This document shows positions 8,955-18,791 of a stretch of 18,882 nucleotides of DNA, piece after piece; the first letter of the stretch is position 1, and each line of letters begins with the position of its first letter. The DNA comes from Cylindrodendrum hubeiense (lineage: Eukaryota > Ascomycota > Sordariomycetes > Hypocreales > Nectriaceae). The position numbers were made by a program, and so were the translations under genes. Under the pieces are notes generated by a model. It did not search any database, had not been told where the DNA came from, and saw only the letters and a program-made list of their open reading frames with translations. The stretch spans positions 1 through 18,882 of the forward strand of contig JAANBB010000628.1 of the NCBI GenBank assembly GCA_014621425.1. The letters run 5' to 3'.

Positions 8955-10290
8955 GCCGTTCGGGGCAAATTTCTTTTTCCTTTTGCCTCTGGGTTTCTTG
9001 TCAATTGACACCTCTTTGGCCTTCTGTGACTTCAGTGATCAGGGTTCTGGCGGGGAGTCGCATTGTAGACGGTCCTTTGACGGTCATTGTCGGTGAATCT
9101 GAGTACCGGCGAGACTCAATCTGGGATATGACGTACTCTATATCCGTTCCCTCTTCTCACGCCACCTGAAGAGAGCACGCACCATGGATATTACCATATA
9201 CCCGGTGTAGGATCTGTATTGATAATAATCGACACATCTTTTTATCCTGCTCCAGCTTTGCTACCTACCCCTCTCGATGCCGGTGGATCGGTTGCTTGAC
9301 CCACCTGAGATCCGGGGATCCAAGTGCTTATCATCCTTGTTCTTCCAAGATTGCGGATCCTTCATTGACCAGTTTACGCAGTAGACAAGGGGAGTCTGCA
9401 AAATCACATCACTTTCTCAAAATTGGAGCAGTTGGCTTGTGGTGACGGAATTAGGGTAATGCATCCGATTGAACTGCGGTTGTAGGGTCTCGTTGGTGAT
9501 CAAGGTAGTATGGATGACTTCATAAGGGTACTACTCCGCATTTCTAAGTACAACCTGAGGTAAAATCGAATTGTCTCCCGTTGAGCATCAAATGAGAACC
9601 TTAGACACGCACTCGTGAGGTCTAAGCTAAGATCAATGATTCCGAAGCTGCACGCATGGCGTATTAGTCGCCATTGCCTAGACCGGCGACCGACGCTGAC
9701 TGGTTCGCGATCCTTCATCACGAGAGGGTGGCACCAGCGCAGATCAGCCTCGCCTCGCGTTGCATTCTGCTGATCGACCTCCCCAATCGACCATCGGCCT
9801 CGCAGTTGAGTAATTCCCCACGTGCCTCCTCCCTGACCATCGCCGGAGCCCGTGTGCAATGAGATGGCTGCTCCACGCACGTGCTGAGCTTTCGTCCCCC
9901 GTTGGGGATCATCGCCAAGCCCGTCCAAGGGGCCGGGGGCAGTCCGCCTGCATCCCGGCGCCGAATTAGAGCGTCTGCATCGTCCCCGCCCGACCTCTCC
10001 TCCGTTTCCGTCACCGAGACCCGTGGACGAGGTCCCCGTTTGGCAAGGCCAGGGCTTCTTGGCAGCGCTATCTGCAAGGCAGATGAGAGGGTTGCTAACG
10101 TCATGGCGGATGGCCGGTTGGTGTTGACCTTTACAGCGTCGGAGAGAAACAAGCATAATTCAGTAGCTCGGAGGTTAAAAGCACTCATTATTCCCACGTT
10201 TGGCTTGCTTCTCTCGTCTCTGCAGTAGGTCTTCAATACTGGACTTGGAATCACCTCAATTCAATTCACAGGTCCCCCTACCTAGTCATC
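8955..10290. other. Region between tRNA and pyrophosphatase gene
   Basis: About 1.3 kb with no gene I can support. Overlapping open frames on both strands at 9500-10254 have Arg/Ser/Pro-rich translations and no domain; the GC-rich half (about 9670-10080) explains them. It contains the presumed pyrophosphatase promoter, including two CACGTG boxes at 9819-9824 and 9878-9883. I see no clear TATA box close to the ATG. Confidence 0.55.
9819..9883. promoter_or_regulatory. Paired CACGTG boxes upstream of pyrophosphatase
   Basis: Two perfect CACGTG palindromes (9819-9824 and 9878-9883) lie 59 bp apart, about 470 and 410 bp before the pyrophosphatase ATG. On the minus strand the first reads GCACGTGGGG, which matches the extended high-affinity Pho4 site known from yeast (GCACGTGGG). 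The pairing suggests control by a bHLH factor of the NUC-1/Pho4 type, although other bHLH factors bind the same core. Confidence 0.4.
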
Positions 10291-11611
10291 ATGCTTGTTG
10301 GATCTACCTTCCTCCAATTGGCTCTTCTGCCTGCCCTGGCTCTTGGTTTTACTGAAGCTGCCAGGGGAAAGAAGAATGACTTTGACCTTGACTCTCTTAG
10401 CCTGAGAGAGGTCGGAGCCCGGAACACCTTGGTTAGTAGTCATTGAGAAGCCTCTGTCGGGGTTCCGCCACTAACGACTAGTAGGACTGGCGTATATGGC
10501 TGGAGAAGGATGGCCAGCCCATCTCCTTCTGGCACGACGTTCCTCTATACCCTAGCAAGAAGAACAACCGCATTATCAATTTCGTCGTCGAGATCCCTCG
10601 CTGGACTGACGGCAAGATCGAGACCAAGCGTTCTGAGCCCCTCAGTATGTTCCACCCAAGGCTCCTTGACATGGCGTTGCCCAATGCTAATTTACTGCCA
10701 TAGACCCCATTTTCCATGACGACAAGAAGGATGCCCCTCGATTCGTGGAGAGTGTTTGGCCTCACAAGTCGTACCCCTTCCACTACGGCTCCATCCCCCA
10801 GACTTGGGAGAGCCCCAACTTCGACCATGACTACACCGGCTTCCCCGGCGACAACGACCCTGTTGATCTCTTTGACATCAGCGAGACGTAAGTTACCGGA
10901 AATCGCCGAAATACCTAAATAAGAAATGCGGTGCTGACTTATTAGCTCTGCCTACACCGGTGAGATTAAGCAGGTCAAGATTCTGGGCGGTCTTGCTCTG
11001 AACGATGTAAGGTTCCTTGCACCATCCTGTCGTGATATTCTTACTAATAAGATTTGCGAAGGGCGGTGAAACTGACTGGAAGGTTATTGGCATTGACGTC
11101 AACGATGCTTTGGCCGATCTCATTGACGGTACGTTTCTGATCAGAGTTTTTATGGGTTGCATTGCTAATAAATCTAGATGTTTCCGACCTTGAGGAGTAC
11201 CGACCTGATCTCGCCGAGACTTTCTACCAATGGTTCACCGTAGGTCAACTGGACAGGCTGTGAAATTTTATCTTACTAACTCAAAAACAGTACTACAAGG
11301 TTCCCCGAGGTGATGATGTCCTCGAGATCGTTGGCGGCAAGTACCAGACCGCCAAGTACATGGCCAAGACCATCCAGCAGAGCCACGGGTTCTGGGAGGA
11401 CCTCGTCCGTGGCCGAGTCGACTCCAACGAGATCAGCTACAACCAGACATCCCACAGGGACTGGAAGAAGAGCTACGTAGACAGCAAGGATGCCACCAAG
11501 AAGTTCAAGATCCCCAAGAAGTCCAAGATTCTCCCCGCCGCCGAGCGCCCCGCCAAATACGACAACTGGTACTACCTGGATGAGGATTACAAGCTGATTG
11601 AGCTCAAATAG
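10291..11611 (+). CDS. Inorganic pyrophosphatase with secretory signal peptide
   Basis: Seven exons (10291-10431, 10485-10644, 10704-10887, 10946-11006, 11062-11128, 11178-11239, 11291-11611) give 331 aa; introns are 49-59 nt and all junctions keep frame. Residues 1-19 (MLVGSTFLQLALLPALALG) form a signal peptide with no basic mitochondrial character. The rest is a family I soluble pyrophosphatase, hydrolysing PPi to two Pi with Mg2+. Its signature GDNDPVD is at 149-155. Counted against yeast Ipp1, the active-site residues sit at a constant +35: Glu83, Lys91, Glu93, Arg113, Tyr124, Tyr128, Asp150, Asp152, Asp155, Asp182, Asp187, Lys189, Tyr227, Lys228. All are present, so it should be active. 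One N-glycosylation sequon (NQTS) lies in the C-terminal part. There is no KDEL-type ending. The usual housekeeping enzyme is cytosolic, so this looks like a secretory or extracellular paralogue. It is convergent with the MFS gene. Confidence 0.95.
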
Positions 11612-11963
11612 AGGGGATTTAATCTCGAATATTAATTGAGCGTGCTGTAGAGGCGGAATTGATTCCGATCTCCTTTCGGCCAAACGTATCGATGATCATG
11701 AATAGCAAGGACGGTCAAGCACCACAGAACCATAGAGTAGCCTAGGCACAATAATACAATGAGTACCATAAAATGACACAATTCTGCGATGCGGCTCAGT
11801 GACTTTGTTATGAATTGCTCCGAACCTCTTGATTAATCCAGCCTCTATGATAATGCGCCCCGTCTATATGAGTAGTCTATCTAATAATACATGAGGAGAA
11901 GAAAGAAGACAATATGCTGCCGATGCATCCATCTCTATAATATTTTAACCGCCAAGTAATGCC
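11612..11963. other. Convergent 3' ends of pyrophosphatase and MFS gene
   Basis: This 352-nt AT-rich spacer lies between two stop codons facing each other. It holds 3' UTRs only, as far as can be seen. Several AATAAT/ATAATAC stretches (for example near 11751 and 11883) could serve polyadenylation. Confidence 0.5.
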
Positions 11964-13659
11964 TTATTCATACTTGACAGTCTCGTACTGGCTCCTGGCT
12001 CTGATCTGCGCGCCAAATTTGAACAACACCCAAGGTACGGGCAGGAGAGAGAGCGCAATAAATCCGAGCAAGCTGCTCGCCCAGTCAATGCCCAATTTCT
12101 CATACACTGAATTAAGTTAGTATTGCCATTGCTATCTCGTGTTGAAGAAGGGATGACTTACTCTGTAGTGTGAACAAGGGGAACACTCCCGCAAAACCGT
12201 ACCGTGCAAGGCTGTTTGCGCTCGATGCGCTCGCCACCACGCTGCCATGGTAGGTGTCCGCCATATACTGGATGGCACTGACAAAGATGCAGAGGTTACC
12301 CCATGCGAAGAGGATGATTGCGGATGCTGGACTGGCCCAGGAGACTCCTGACCGAGCCGTCCACCCGAACCAGAACAGGCAAATTGGGGGCCCGATGCTG
12401 CCAATCATGGCCGGGTAAAGTCGATACTCGGGGGGAGTTCTGTGGAGGGGGTAATTCACGGCTTGCTTGCGGTACAGGAGCACATCGCAGAGGACGATGG
12501 TGACAAGACCCAGGAGACAGCCGATGACGATGGACAGAAACACCAAGCCCGACTCTTCTATCGAAAATTGATACACCGTTCCGAACGTGTACGGGACCGC
12601 GGCGAAGAAGCTGAACAGGGTTCCGAACTCGGCCGAAACATAAAGACACAAAAAGCCGACGATGGGCTCGAGGAGCAGCATGCGGACAGGTCGTACGATG
12701 GAGATAACGGCAAAGGTCTTCAGGCGATCGGCCCAGGGAGGCGACGGCTCAACCTTGTGGCCTCTCTGCTTAGCCAGGCGGCGCTTGATCACAGGGTGGA
12801 AGGTCTCCTGGGTGAAGGCGGTGGTGATCATGGCGAAGATGGCGAAGAAGACGAGGGTCCACTGGGTCCAGCGCCAGCCCTTTCGGTGCACGACGAACGA
12901 TCCAATGACAGGGCTAATCAATGTCAGTATTAAGCCTTGCATGAACGGGGATATTGGAATATGCTTACCCAAGTCCAGGCCCGAGGAAGGGCATCATGAT
13001 GAAGACCGCCGAGACAGGCCCTCGGCTCTTGGGCTTGAACGTCTCAACGAGGGACCCCGACGCGACAGCCAACACAGGGCCCCAGCAGAGACCAGCCATG
13101 AACCGGAGGAAACACAGGGCGCCCATGTTGTGCGAGAAGCCGGCGCCGACGGTGAAGATGGCACCCAGAGGGACGCTCGCCACGTAGACGGGATACCGAC
13201 CGATGGTCTCTGAGAGGGGTCCGCCGATGACAGGCCCGAATCCCAGGGCGAGAACGTACATGGTAAGGGGAAGCAGAGCAAGGGTGCTGCTAACGTCGAA
13301 CTCTTCCATGATTTGGGTCCGGGCTGAGCTCATGATAGACGTGCCGATTGATCTAATAGGCCGTTGTCAGTTGCTGTCAGGGGAGAACACAGAGGCAGTT
13401 CAACTTACGCTAACAGTGCTGTTGCAGACAGCATGATGACCTGCATCAACTTCTTACGTGCCGGCCAATTGTGAGGGTTTTCCGGGCTGTTCTCCCAGTC
13501 CAGGGCGTTGGTAACGGTCTGTGTAATGGCCCTTTCCGGCTCCTCGGTCTGTTCCCCCAACTCGATATCCTTCTCAGTTGCGGAGTCGTCGAGGGGTGGA
13601 GAACCCCGGATTTCCTCCTTCGCCAGCTCGGCTGAATTGTCGCGTTCCATCTCCGCCAT
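11964..13659 (-). CDS. MFS transporter, DHA1 drug/polyamine-type
   Basis: Minus-strand exons 13659-13409, 13352-12969, 12913-12162 and 12106-11964 (introns 55-56 nt, GTAAGT/GTAAGC donors) give 509 aa. The acidic N-terminus (about 1-60) is followed by ENPHNWPARKK just before the first membrane segment, a pattern typical of fungal DHA1 drug:H+ antiporters (TPO/FLU1-like). MFS motif A is GPLSETIGRYPVY; motif C is GPGLGPVIGSFV, followed by GWRW. A central hydrophilic loop (near KRRLAKQRGHKVEPSPPW) splits two sets of about six membrane segments. The final exon supplies the last helix (WASSLLGFIALSLLPVPWV) and a short basic tail. A plasma-membrane exporter of small toxic molecules or polyamines is likely; the substrate cannot be read from sequence. 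No biosynthetic genes lie next to it. Confidence 0.93.
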
Positions 13660-16600
13660 TGTCGTCGATGGTGATAATTATCGATTGATGCGGTGGATGT
13701 CTAGTGGATGTCTGTATTGCTGCTTGATTGTGGCATTTTCCAACATTTCGAGAATCCCCAGTCCTTATATGCGGCTACGAAACAATTACTCTTTACATCA
13801 AGCGCGGCCAAACTCCGTCGGCGATTTAGTTCAGTAATCCATGGTATGCTGCATCCCTATGCCGGACTCGGTTGCGGTCGGGGCGAGTATATAATGGCTC
13901 CGCAGAGCGTCGCCCAAGTGATTACTGATCGCCCACCGCGCAGCGACCACAGTGGCCATCGGCCGAGAAAACCACCTCAAGGGACACTACCAACTGCAGG
14001 GCTCGCAGGGATTAGCCACGCGGCAGCGCATCCTCTGTAGTGTCGCCAATCCAATCGCGCAGGGAGCGCCACTCACGTAGGCTCTGGAGAGAGTCCTATT
14101 GCGTCAGCGCCGCATTGCCGAGGCTCGGCGTCAAATCGCGACTGCAACCCCAGCGAGACGGGATTTGCAATCACTCGGTGTTCGCGCCTATGGTTCTTCA
14201 AAACGCGAGGCGCATCTGTTGCAGTTCCGCGATGCAAGGCCGATCGCTTTCGTCTGTGTCTGTAGGGATGTTGACATAATTGGGAAGATGTATTTTTTGT
14301 CGCTAGTGGGCAGCCACTGAGCTAGTGCCCCAATCTGGGCCCATCTGACTTCCCATTGACATAATGATCCCGTCCGACTGCTCCCCCAGATAATCTCATT
14401 GTTAGACGACAATGCTCCCCATGCGAAATGTATTTTCCAGCGGGTATAGTTATTAAAAGGCCGGCCACCGCTAAGGCCGCGACTGTGATACTTGGTTAGC
14501 TTCAACTTGTCTCAGGCGATGATCGTCACGCACCACTTCTAGTCATCCAACCTCGACAGCCGGCAATATGAAAGGCACTCCTACGGTCGAGTACGGAGTG
14601 GCAGATGAGGTCACTGTCATTTGAGAGACCGTCACCATCACTGTACTCGATGAAATAATTCTCACAACCCTCATACGATATTCTATCCACTCCCCCGCAA
14701 ATTCAGTGTGGCAGTGGGTGGATCCATGGTCCGTCCAGGGTGATCCGGGGTTGCTGCAGGCCAGCCCCAGTGAAGCAATCGATGTCTCCGGCAATGGTAA
14801 ACTCCACCATGAAATTCTACCATGGCACCCTTCAAAGAAACCCGACCGGAGATATGACGTAAAGCAGAGTACTTCTTGCCGCGGGCAGAGAACGCTATCC
14901 TGCCGATGGAGTCGGCGAATGCAGCCTCGACATTGAGTTACCTCGTAACGCAATTTCTACCGTTCCTGATGTGAACTTCATTTTGCCAGTTATAAATCAT
15001 TGGCCAATGGCTAGCTGGCACATGCAGAAACTGTTATTAGATTTGATGCCCCAGGGGTAGGGACCGTTCTGAAGCTCAAAACTCCGACAGTCAAGATGAA
15101 GAAGATTGTCTACGAACATAGGGCGAAGCACACGCTTCTGCGCATACACTTTCTCAGCCTTATGACGGCAACTCGCCTGTCTATAGCATGCGAGAAACGG
15201 CTCGGTTTTTAGGGGGCCTTGGATTGAGAGCCTGTCCCTGGAGTACTCAAGGCCATGGTACAGGCAAAAGCGTAAAAGCTGTGGTTGGTTAGAACGGATC
15301 ATCGCGATTTGCCCACAGAGGGGTCGACACCAGCTGCTACATTTGGTATACAGGGATTCTATCCGACACTTTGTTTGTATATGCTTGTATACTGCAGCTG
15401 AGATCGTCGTCTGATCTTCTTGAAACTCATCACCGACCTGAGCATTGAAGAGCGGGGTGCGACTGCACTGATCGACTACCGGGAGCGCCTCGGACCGGGT
15501 GACTGTGTGGGGTCACCATAAAGCACATCAGAGCTGTTTCTCGTTTCAGAGCGATCACGGTTGGTTCTGGATTTCAGGATTGAGGTGAATAAAGTGTCTC
15601 ATATGAGGGTAAGGGAGATGTGCGAAATACCTCGTTTCAGAATGGCTGCGCTGTGGCTGTTCGGAGCCAGCAGGGAGGGGAATTATCAACATATCTCGCC
15701 GAGAAGAGAAGATCGGCGACGTACAGCCATAGCTGAGTGGCATACGTTGCTTCTCGACAGAAGTCGAGATGTAGACTCTGTTTCACCGCACAGACAGGCA
15801 CGCATGCCGGTCATTTAGTCTATTTTTCGTGGCTGAGATCTTCTGCTACATAATACCCACGGCAGGGTTGACGCATGTGGATTTGCGACATTGCCTCACC
15901 ACGTGGTAGAGCTTGACACGTTGTGTTCTCAGCAAATGTAGACATAATACGTAATAGAACTACTCCAACAACGAGGCAATGCGTTTGCTACGACCCTCCG
16001 ATTTTGACTGCAGTCTCGGGAACATTGAAAGCTGCCGTGCTATGTTGGCTGTTATACGAGCGATATGTATGTTGGTGATAAATACCGCTGAGAAGCGGGG
16101 GCCGAGTGCGGACTAATACGAGAAGCTATCAAGGAAGTCACATCTATGAATACAACACCACCAGGATGTATGCATCAGTTACCCGGCCGGCTGTTGGGTC
16201 AAGTGCAGACACTGATGTTGAGGCTTGAATCGATGGGCATGTCTGGCCCTCACAACCTGATTCTCATACAGAACCCTGACAATCCGGCAGAATGTCCTCA
16301 ATAGGGAACTCGAATCAACCAAGCGTCGGTGTTACAGGTATGTATCGAGTTTAATTGGGGCTTTGTCTCTCGGGATTCTACATTATTCTCCTAAGGCGGC
16401 GCCTCTCTGCGTCCGACGAGCCATGATCAGGGCTTTACATTTATGCCAGTAGATGAGTCCCCAAACCAGCGGGTTGATACGCTGTCAAAAAACGGAACTG
16501 CATTGCTGACCTTGCATATTTTGGTCGGATCGCGTCTAAACTGAAACGTGGGCCACGTAGGTTGTCAGCTCGAGGGGGCGGGGGCGTGACACGAATGTAA

Positions 16601-16921
16601 TTGTATGATCATGTGGGTTTGGTATTGATGTAGACGCTCTATTCACTCCCATGACGCTCCATTGCTTCGTGTCATAGATATCAAGTCATTTGCATAGATT
16701 CCATCTCTCCTGTCGAAACGCACTAGTGACGGGTTCACTGCTGGAAATCCAAGTTTCCCGCTCATCTGTGGACCCTAAACAACCGTAACACTCCTTTAAA
16801 CACCTCGGAAACCCGGAAACGAGCAAAAAAACACTCCTCATCCTGATGGTTATTTATACAGTATTAAAGTTCATCCGTCTCCCAATAACCGTTTTGTTGT
16901 ATCGGTATTTCGTAAAAACGT
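13660..16921. other. 3.3-kb region without a supportable gene
   Basis: The stretch lies upstream of the MFS gene and downstream of the glycosyltransferase, both on the minus strand. Longest frames are at 13708-14040, 14188-14505, 14543-14953, 14997-15302 and 15561-15818. None has a recognisable domain, a signal peptide or convincing splice-joined continuation. A well-formed plus-strand TATATAAT occurs at 13888-13895 but no coding exon follows it. A GC-box-like GGGGGCGGGGGCG is at 16574-16586 and a short inverted repeat at 15498-15517. Base composition is mixed and not AT-collapsed, so a RIP-degraded transposon is unlikely. Confidence 0.55.
13764..13769 (-). promoter_or_regulatory. TATA box of the MFS transporter
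   Basis: The minus strand reads CATATAAGG about 105 bp upstream of the MFS start codon, a normal distance for a fungal TATA box. The leader between them is A/T-richer and has no obvious uORF that I could defend. Confidence 0.5.
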
Positions 16922-18217
16922 CTAGCTGGACATGAGCTCCTTCTCGGTAACGTAGAATTCGTCCTTGGAGGCGAGGAAGTCCTTCTGGAACTCCTCAAGA
17001 AGGTCGCCAGGGAGCTGGCCACCAACGGCGACCTTGATCCAGTCCTTCTTGCCAGTCCACAGATGCTTAATGAACTTGCCGTCGCAGCCGGAACGGCTCT
17101 CGGGGAAACCGTTGGCCTCAGTGCAGGGCAACTCCTTGATGTCCTTGGGGTAGTCGTAGCGGATGTAGGTACCGAATCCACCCTGGTCAGTGGGCTTTCC
17201 GGGGCGGTTCAACTTGAATTCAGTGCACTCGGGGTGCTTGCCACCCTCCTCGGGGCAAGCGTTCCACTCGTCGAAGATCTCAAAGGTCTTGTCGTTGTTC
17301 TGGGCGACGATGAAACCAGTGTTGAGATAGACCTTGCCGAACTTGTCTTGGTTGTTCTTAGCGTTGGGATCGGCGGCAAGGGCGAGCGAGTTGGTGTTGG
17401 GGTTGAGGTTCCAGAAGTTCATGAGCCACTCGAAGGGGAGGTCCATGTGGTTGAAGATGGCATCCGAATCGAGGTAGATACAGGCGTCGTGCTTCTTGAG
17501 GATCTTGGCCATGATGTTAGGCTTCTTCCAGGAATCACGGCGATCCTCGTAGGAGTCGATATCGACATAGTAGTACTTGTATCCGTGGATCTTGGCTGTG
17601 GAACGATGAGTAAGATGAATGCCGAGTTAAGCGGTGGAACGTACCATAAGCCCAGTGGTTGATAACACCAGCGGACAGACCATGGATCTCCTCGGGGCGC
17701 TTCCAGCTCATGCCAACCTTGGAGAAAGCCTGGCCGGGAAGATCAAAGGTGCGGCTGTCCAGATCGATGATGCACAGATTCTTGCCGAGAGGCTTGGTCC
17801 AGTACGGATCCTCGGAGAGCGAGGTGGCGGAAGCGCCGAAGGGGTAGTACATCTTGTCATCGGGCTTGATTGACGGGTTCGCAATGCGCTCAACGTAGAG
17901 CGAAATCAAATCCGACTGACTGTGGTGCGCGGCGGGCTTTTCGGGGATTACGGGACTGTCGGTGTCGGTCCTAGCGAGGGGGATAGGTAGGTTAGCAAAT
18001 GAACCAGCGACAGAAGCCTGCTGCGCCTCTCGGCAATTGGGCCTGGAAGCAGCAACGACAGGGGGCAATGCGTATAGCTACGCGGGAGTACTCACGTATC
18101 GGCGGGTGTCTGGAAAGGCTCGAGGTGGTTGTATGCCAGGCCAACGAAGGCGGCGAGGAAGACGACCACGCCCACGATGAGGCCGGTCGCCTTGTTGGAT
18201 CGTATTTGTCCGAACAT
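16922..18217 (-). CDS. Type II membrane glycosyltransferase-like protein
   Basis: Minus-strand exons 18217-18096, 17970-17645 and 17595-16922 (introns 125 and 49 nt) give 373 aa. A short basic cytosolic tail precedes one membrane anchor at about residues 11-30 (TGLIVGVVVFLAAFVGLAY), then a stalk, then a lumenal domain. This is the type II layout of Golgi glycosyltransferases. The domain contains NHWAYGAKIHGYKYYYVDID at 144-163, then RRDSWKKPNIMAKIL, then IYLDSDAIF, with Asp192-x-Asp194 as the likely metal/nucleotide-sugar motif. NTGFIVAQNN and DQGGFGTYI follow. The pattern resembles the GMA12/MNN10 (GT34) galactosyl/mannosyltransferases and related nucleotide-sugar transferases, but I cannot fix the family. 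An in-frame ATG at 18328 would add 37 residues; I prefer 18217 because it gives the standard short basic tail before the anchor. It probably acts in cell-wall or protein mannan glycosylation (inference). Confidence 0.85.
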
Positions 18218-18352
18218 TATTGCATGCTCTGTTGGCGGACGAAACGAGGGGAAGTCGACGGGAGGACAGGGAATCCGAGTATCGAGCTTGGGAGCGGAGG
18301 CGATGCAAAGATGTGAAGATGCGATCAAGTCCCGAAGCGCGCGATGTCGCCT

Positions 18353-18390
18353 GAGGAAAAGAAGAAGAAAAAGAAAGAGAGGAAGAGAGG
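18353..18390 (-). promoter_or_regulatory. Pyrimidine tract in glycosyltransferase promoter
   Basis: An unbroken 38-nt purine run on the plus strand reads as a CT tract on the coding (minus) strand, 136-173 nt before the chosen ATG. Such CT-rich blocks commonly sit just upstream of transcription start in filamentous fungi. If so, the start codon at 18328 could be in the leader or be upstream of the real transcript start. Confidence 0.4.
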
Positions 18391-18660
18391 CGGTCGTGGA
18401 GCGAGGTTGGAGAAGAAGAAGGCGCGGGATGGAGGAGACGATGAGAAAATATGGGACGGGCAGGGGGTAGGGAAGTGACGAGGAGGCGACGGGGGCCGAC
18501 GGGGAGGGCTTGAGATGACAGGGACCGTGGCACTGTGGGACAGTGGGAGTTGGTGGGGCCGTGGGCCGTGCACGGGGAGAAAGGAGTGCTGGGGTGGTGA
18601 CGCGCGCCGGAGCAAAGCAGGAAACAGGGCATCAGGACAGGCATGCAGGTCTCGACTCTC

Positions 18661-18690
18661 GCAGCTACTGGCAGCTACTGGCAGCTACTC
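18661..18690. repeat. Three tandem copies of a 10-bp unit
   Basis: GCAGCTACTG repeats three times head to tail; the last copy ends in C instead of G and is followed by the related ACAGCTGCTC. It is a minisatellite-like array in non-coding DNA. Confidence 0.8.
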
Positions 18691-18765
18691 ACAGCTGCTC
18701 GCTTGGTTGGCTCGCCTTCCGGAGACGCGGTGGGCGCGCACCGGGTCGGGAATAGCAGCCAGCCC

Positions 18766-18791
18766 AGTGGCTGCAGTGAGTGGCTGCAGTG
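18766..18791. repeat. Two tandem copies of a 13-bp unit
   Basis: AGTGGCTGCAGTG occurs twice in direct succession (18766-18778, 18779-18791). It contains the CTGCAG palindrome and lies 75 bp from the 10-bp array. Confidence 0.8.

Noticed and set aside
9500..10254. Overlapping 218- and 178-codon minus-strand frames and a 115-codon plus-strand frame
   Set aside because: All occupy the GC-rich pyrophosphatase promoter, have no recognisable motif and contradict each other.
12442..13213. Plus-strand frames of 163 and 183 codons
   Set aside because: They are antisense shadows of the MFS transporter exons.
16574..16586. G-rich GGGGGCGGGGGCG as a G-quadruplex
   Set aside because: It has only two long G runs; a stable intramolecular quadruplex needs four.
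13660..16921. RIP-mutated transposon relic in the gene-free region
   Set aside because: There is no AT collapse, no terminal repeats, and no transposase- or reverse-transcriptase-like fragment in any frame.
17063..17662. 199-codon plus-strand frame
   Set aside because: It is antisense to the glycosyltransferase third exon; its Val/Leu/Gly-rich translation is typical of the reverse strand of codon-biased genes.
18218..18328. Upstream in-frame ATG at 18328 as the glycosyltransferase start
   Set aside because: It would place 37 mostly polar residues before the short basic tail and membrane anchor. The ATG at 18217 gives the usual type II layout; 18328 is kept only as an alternative.
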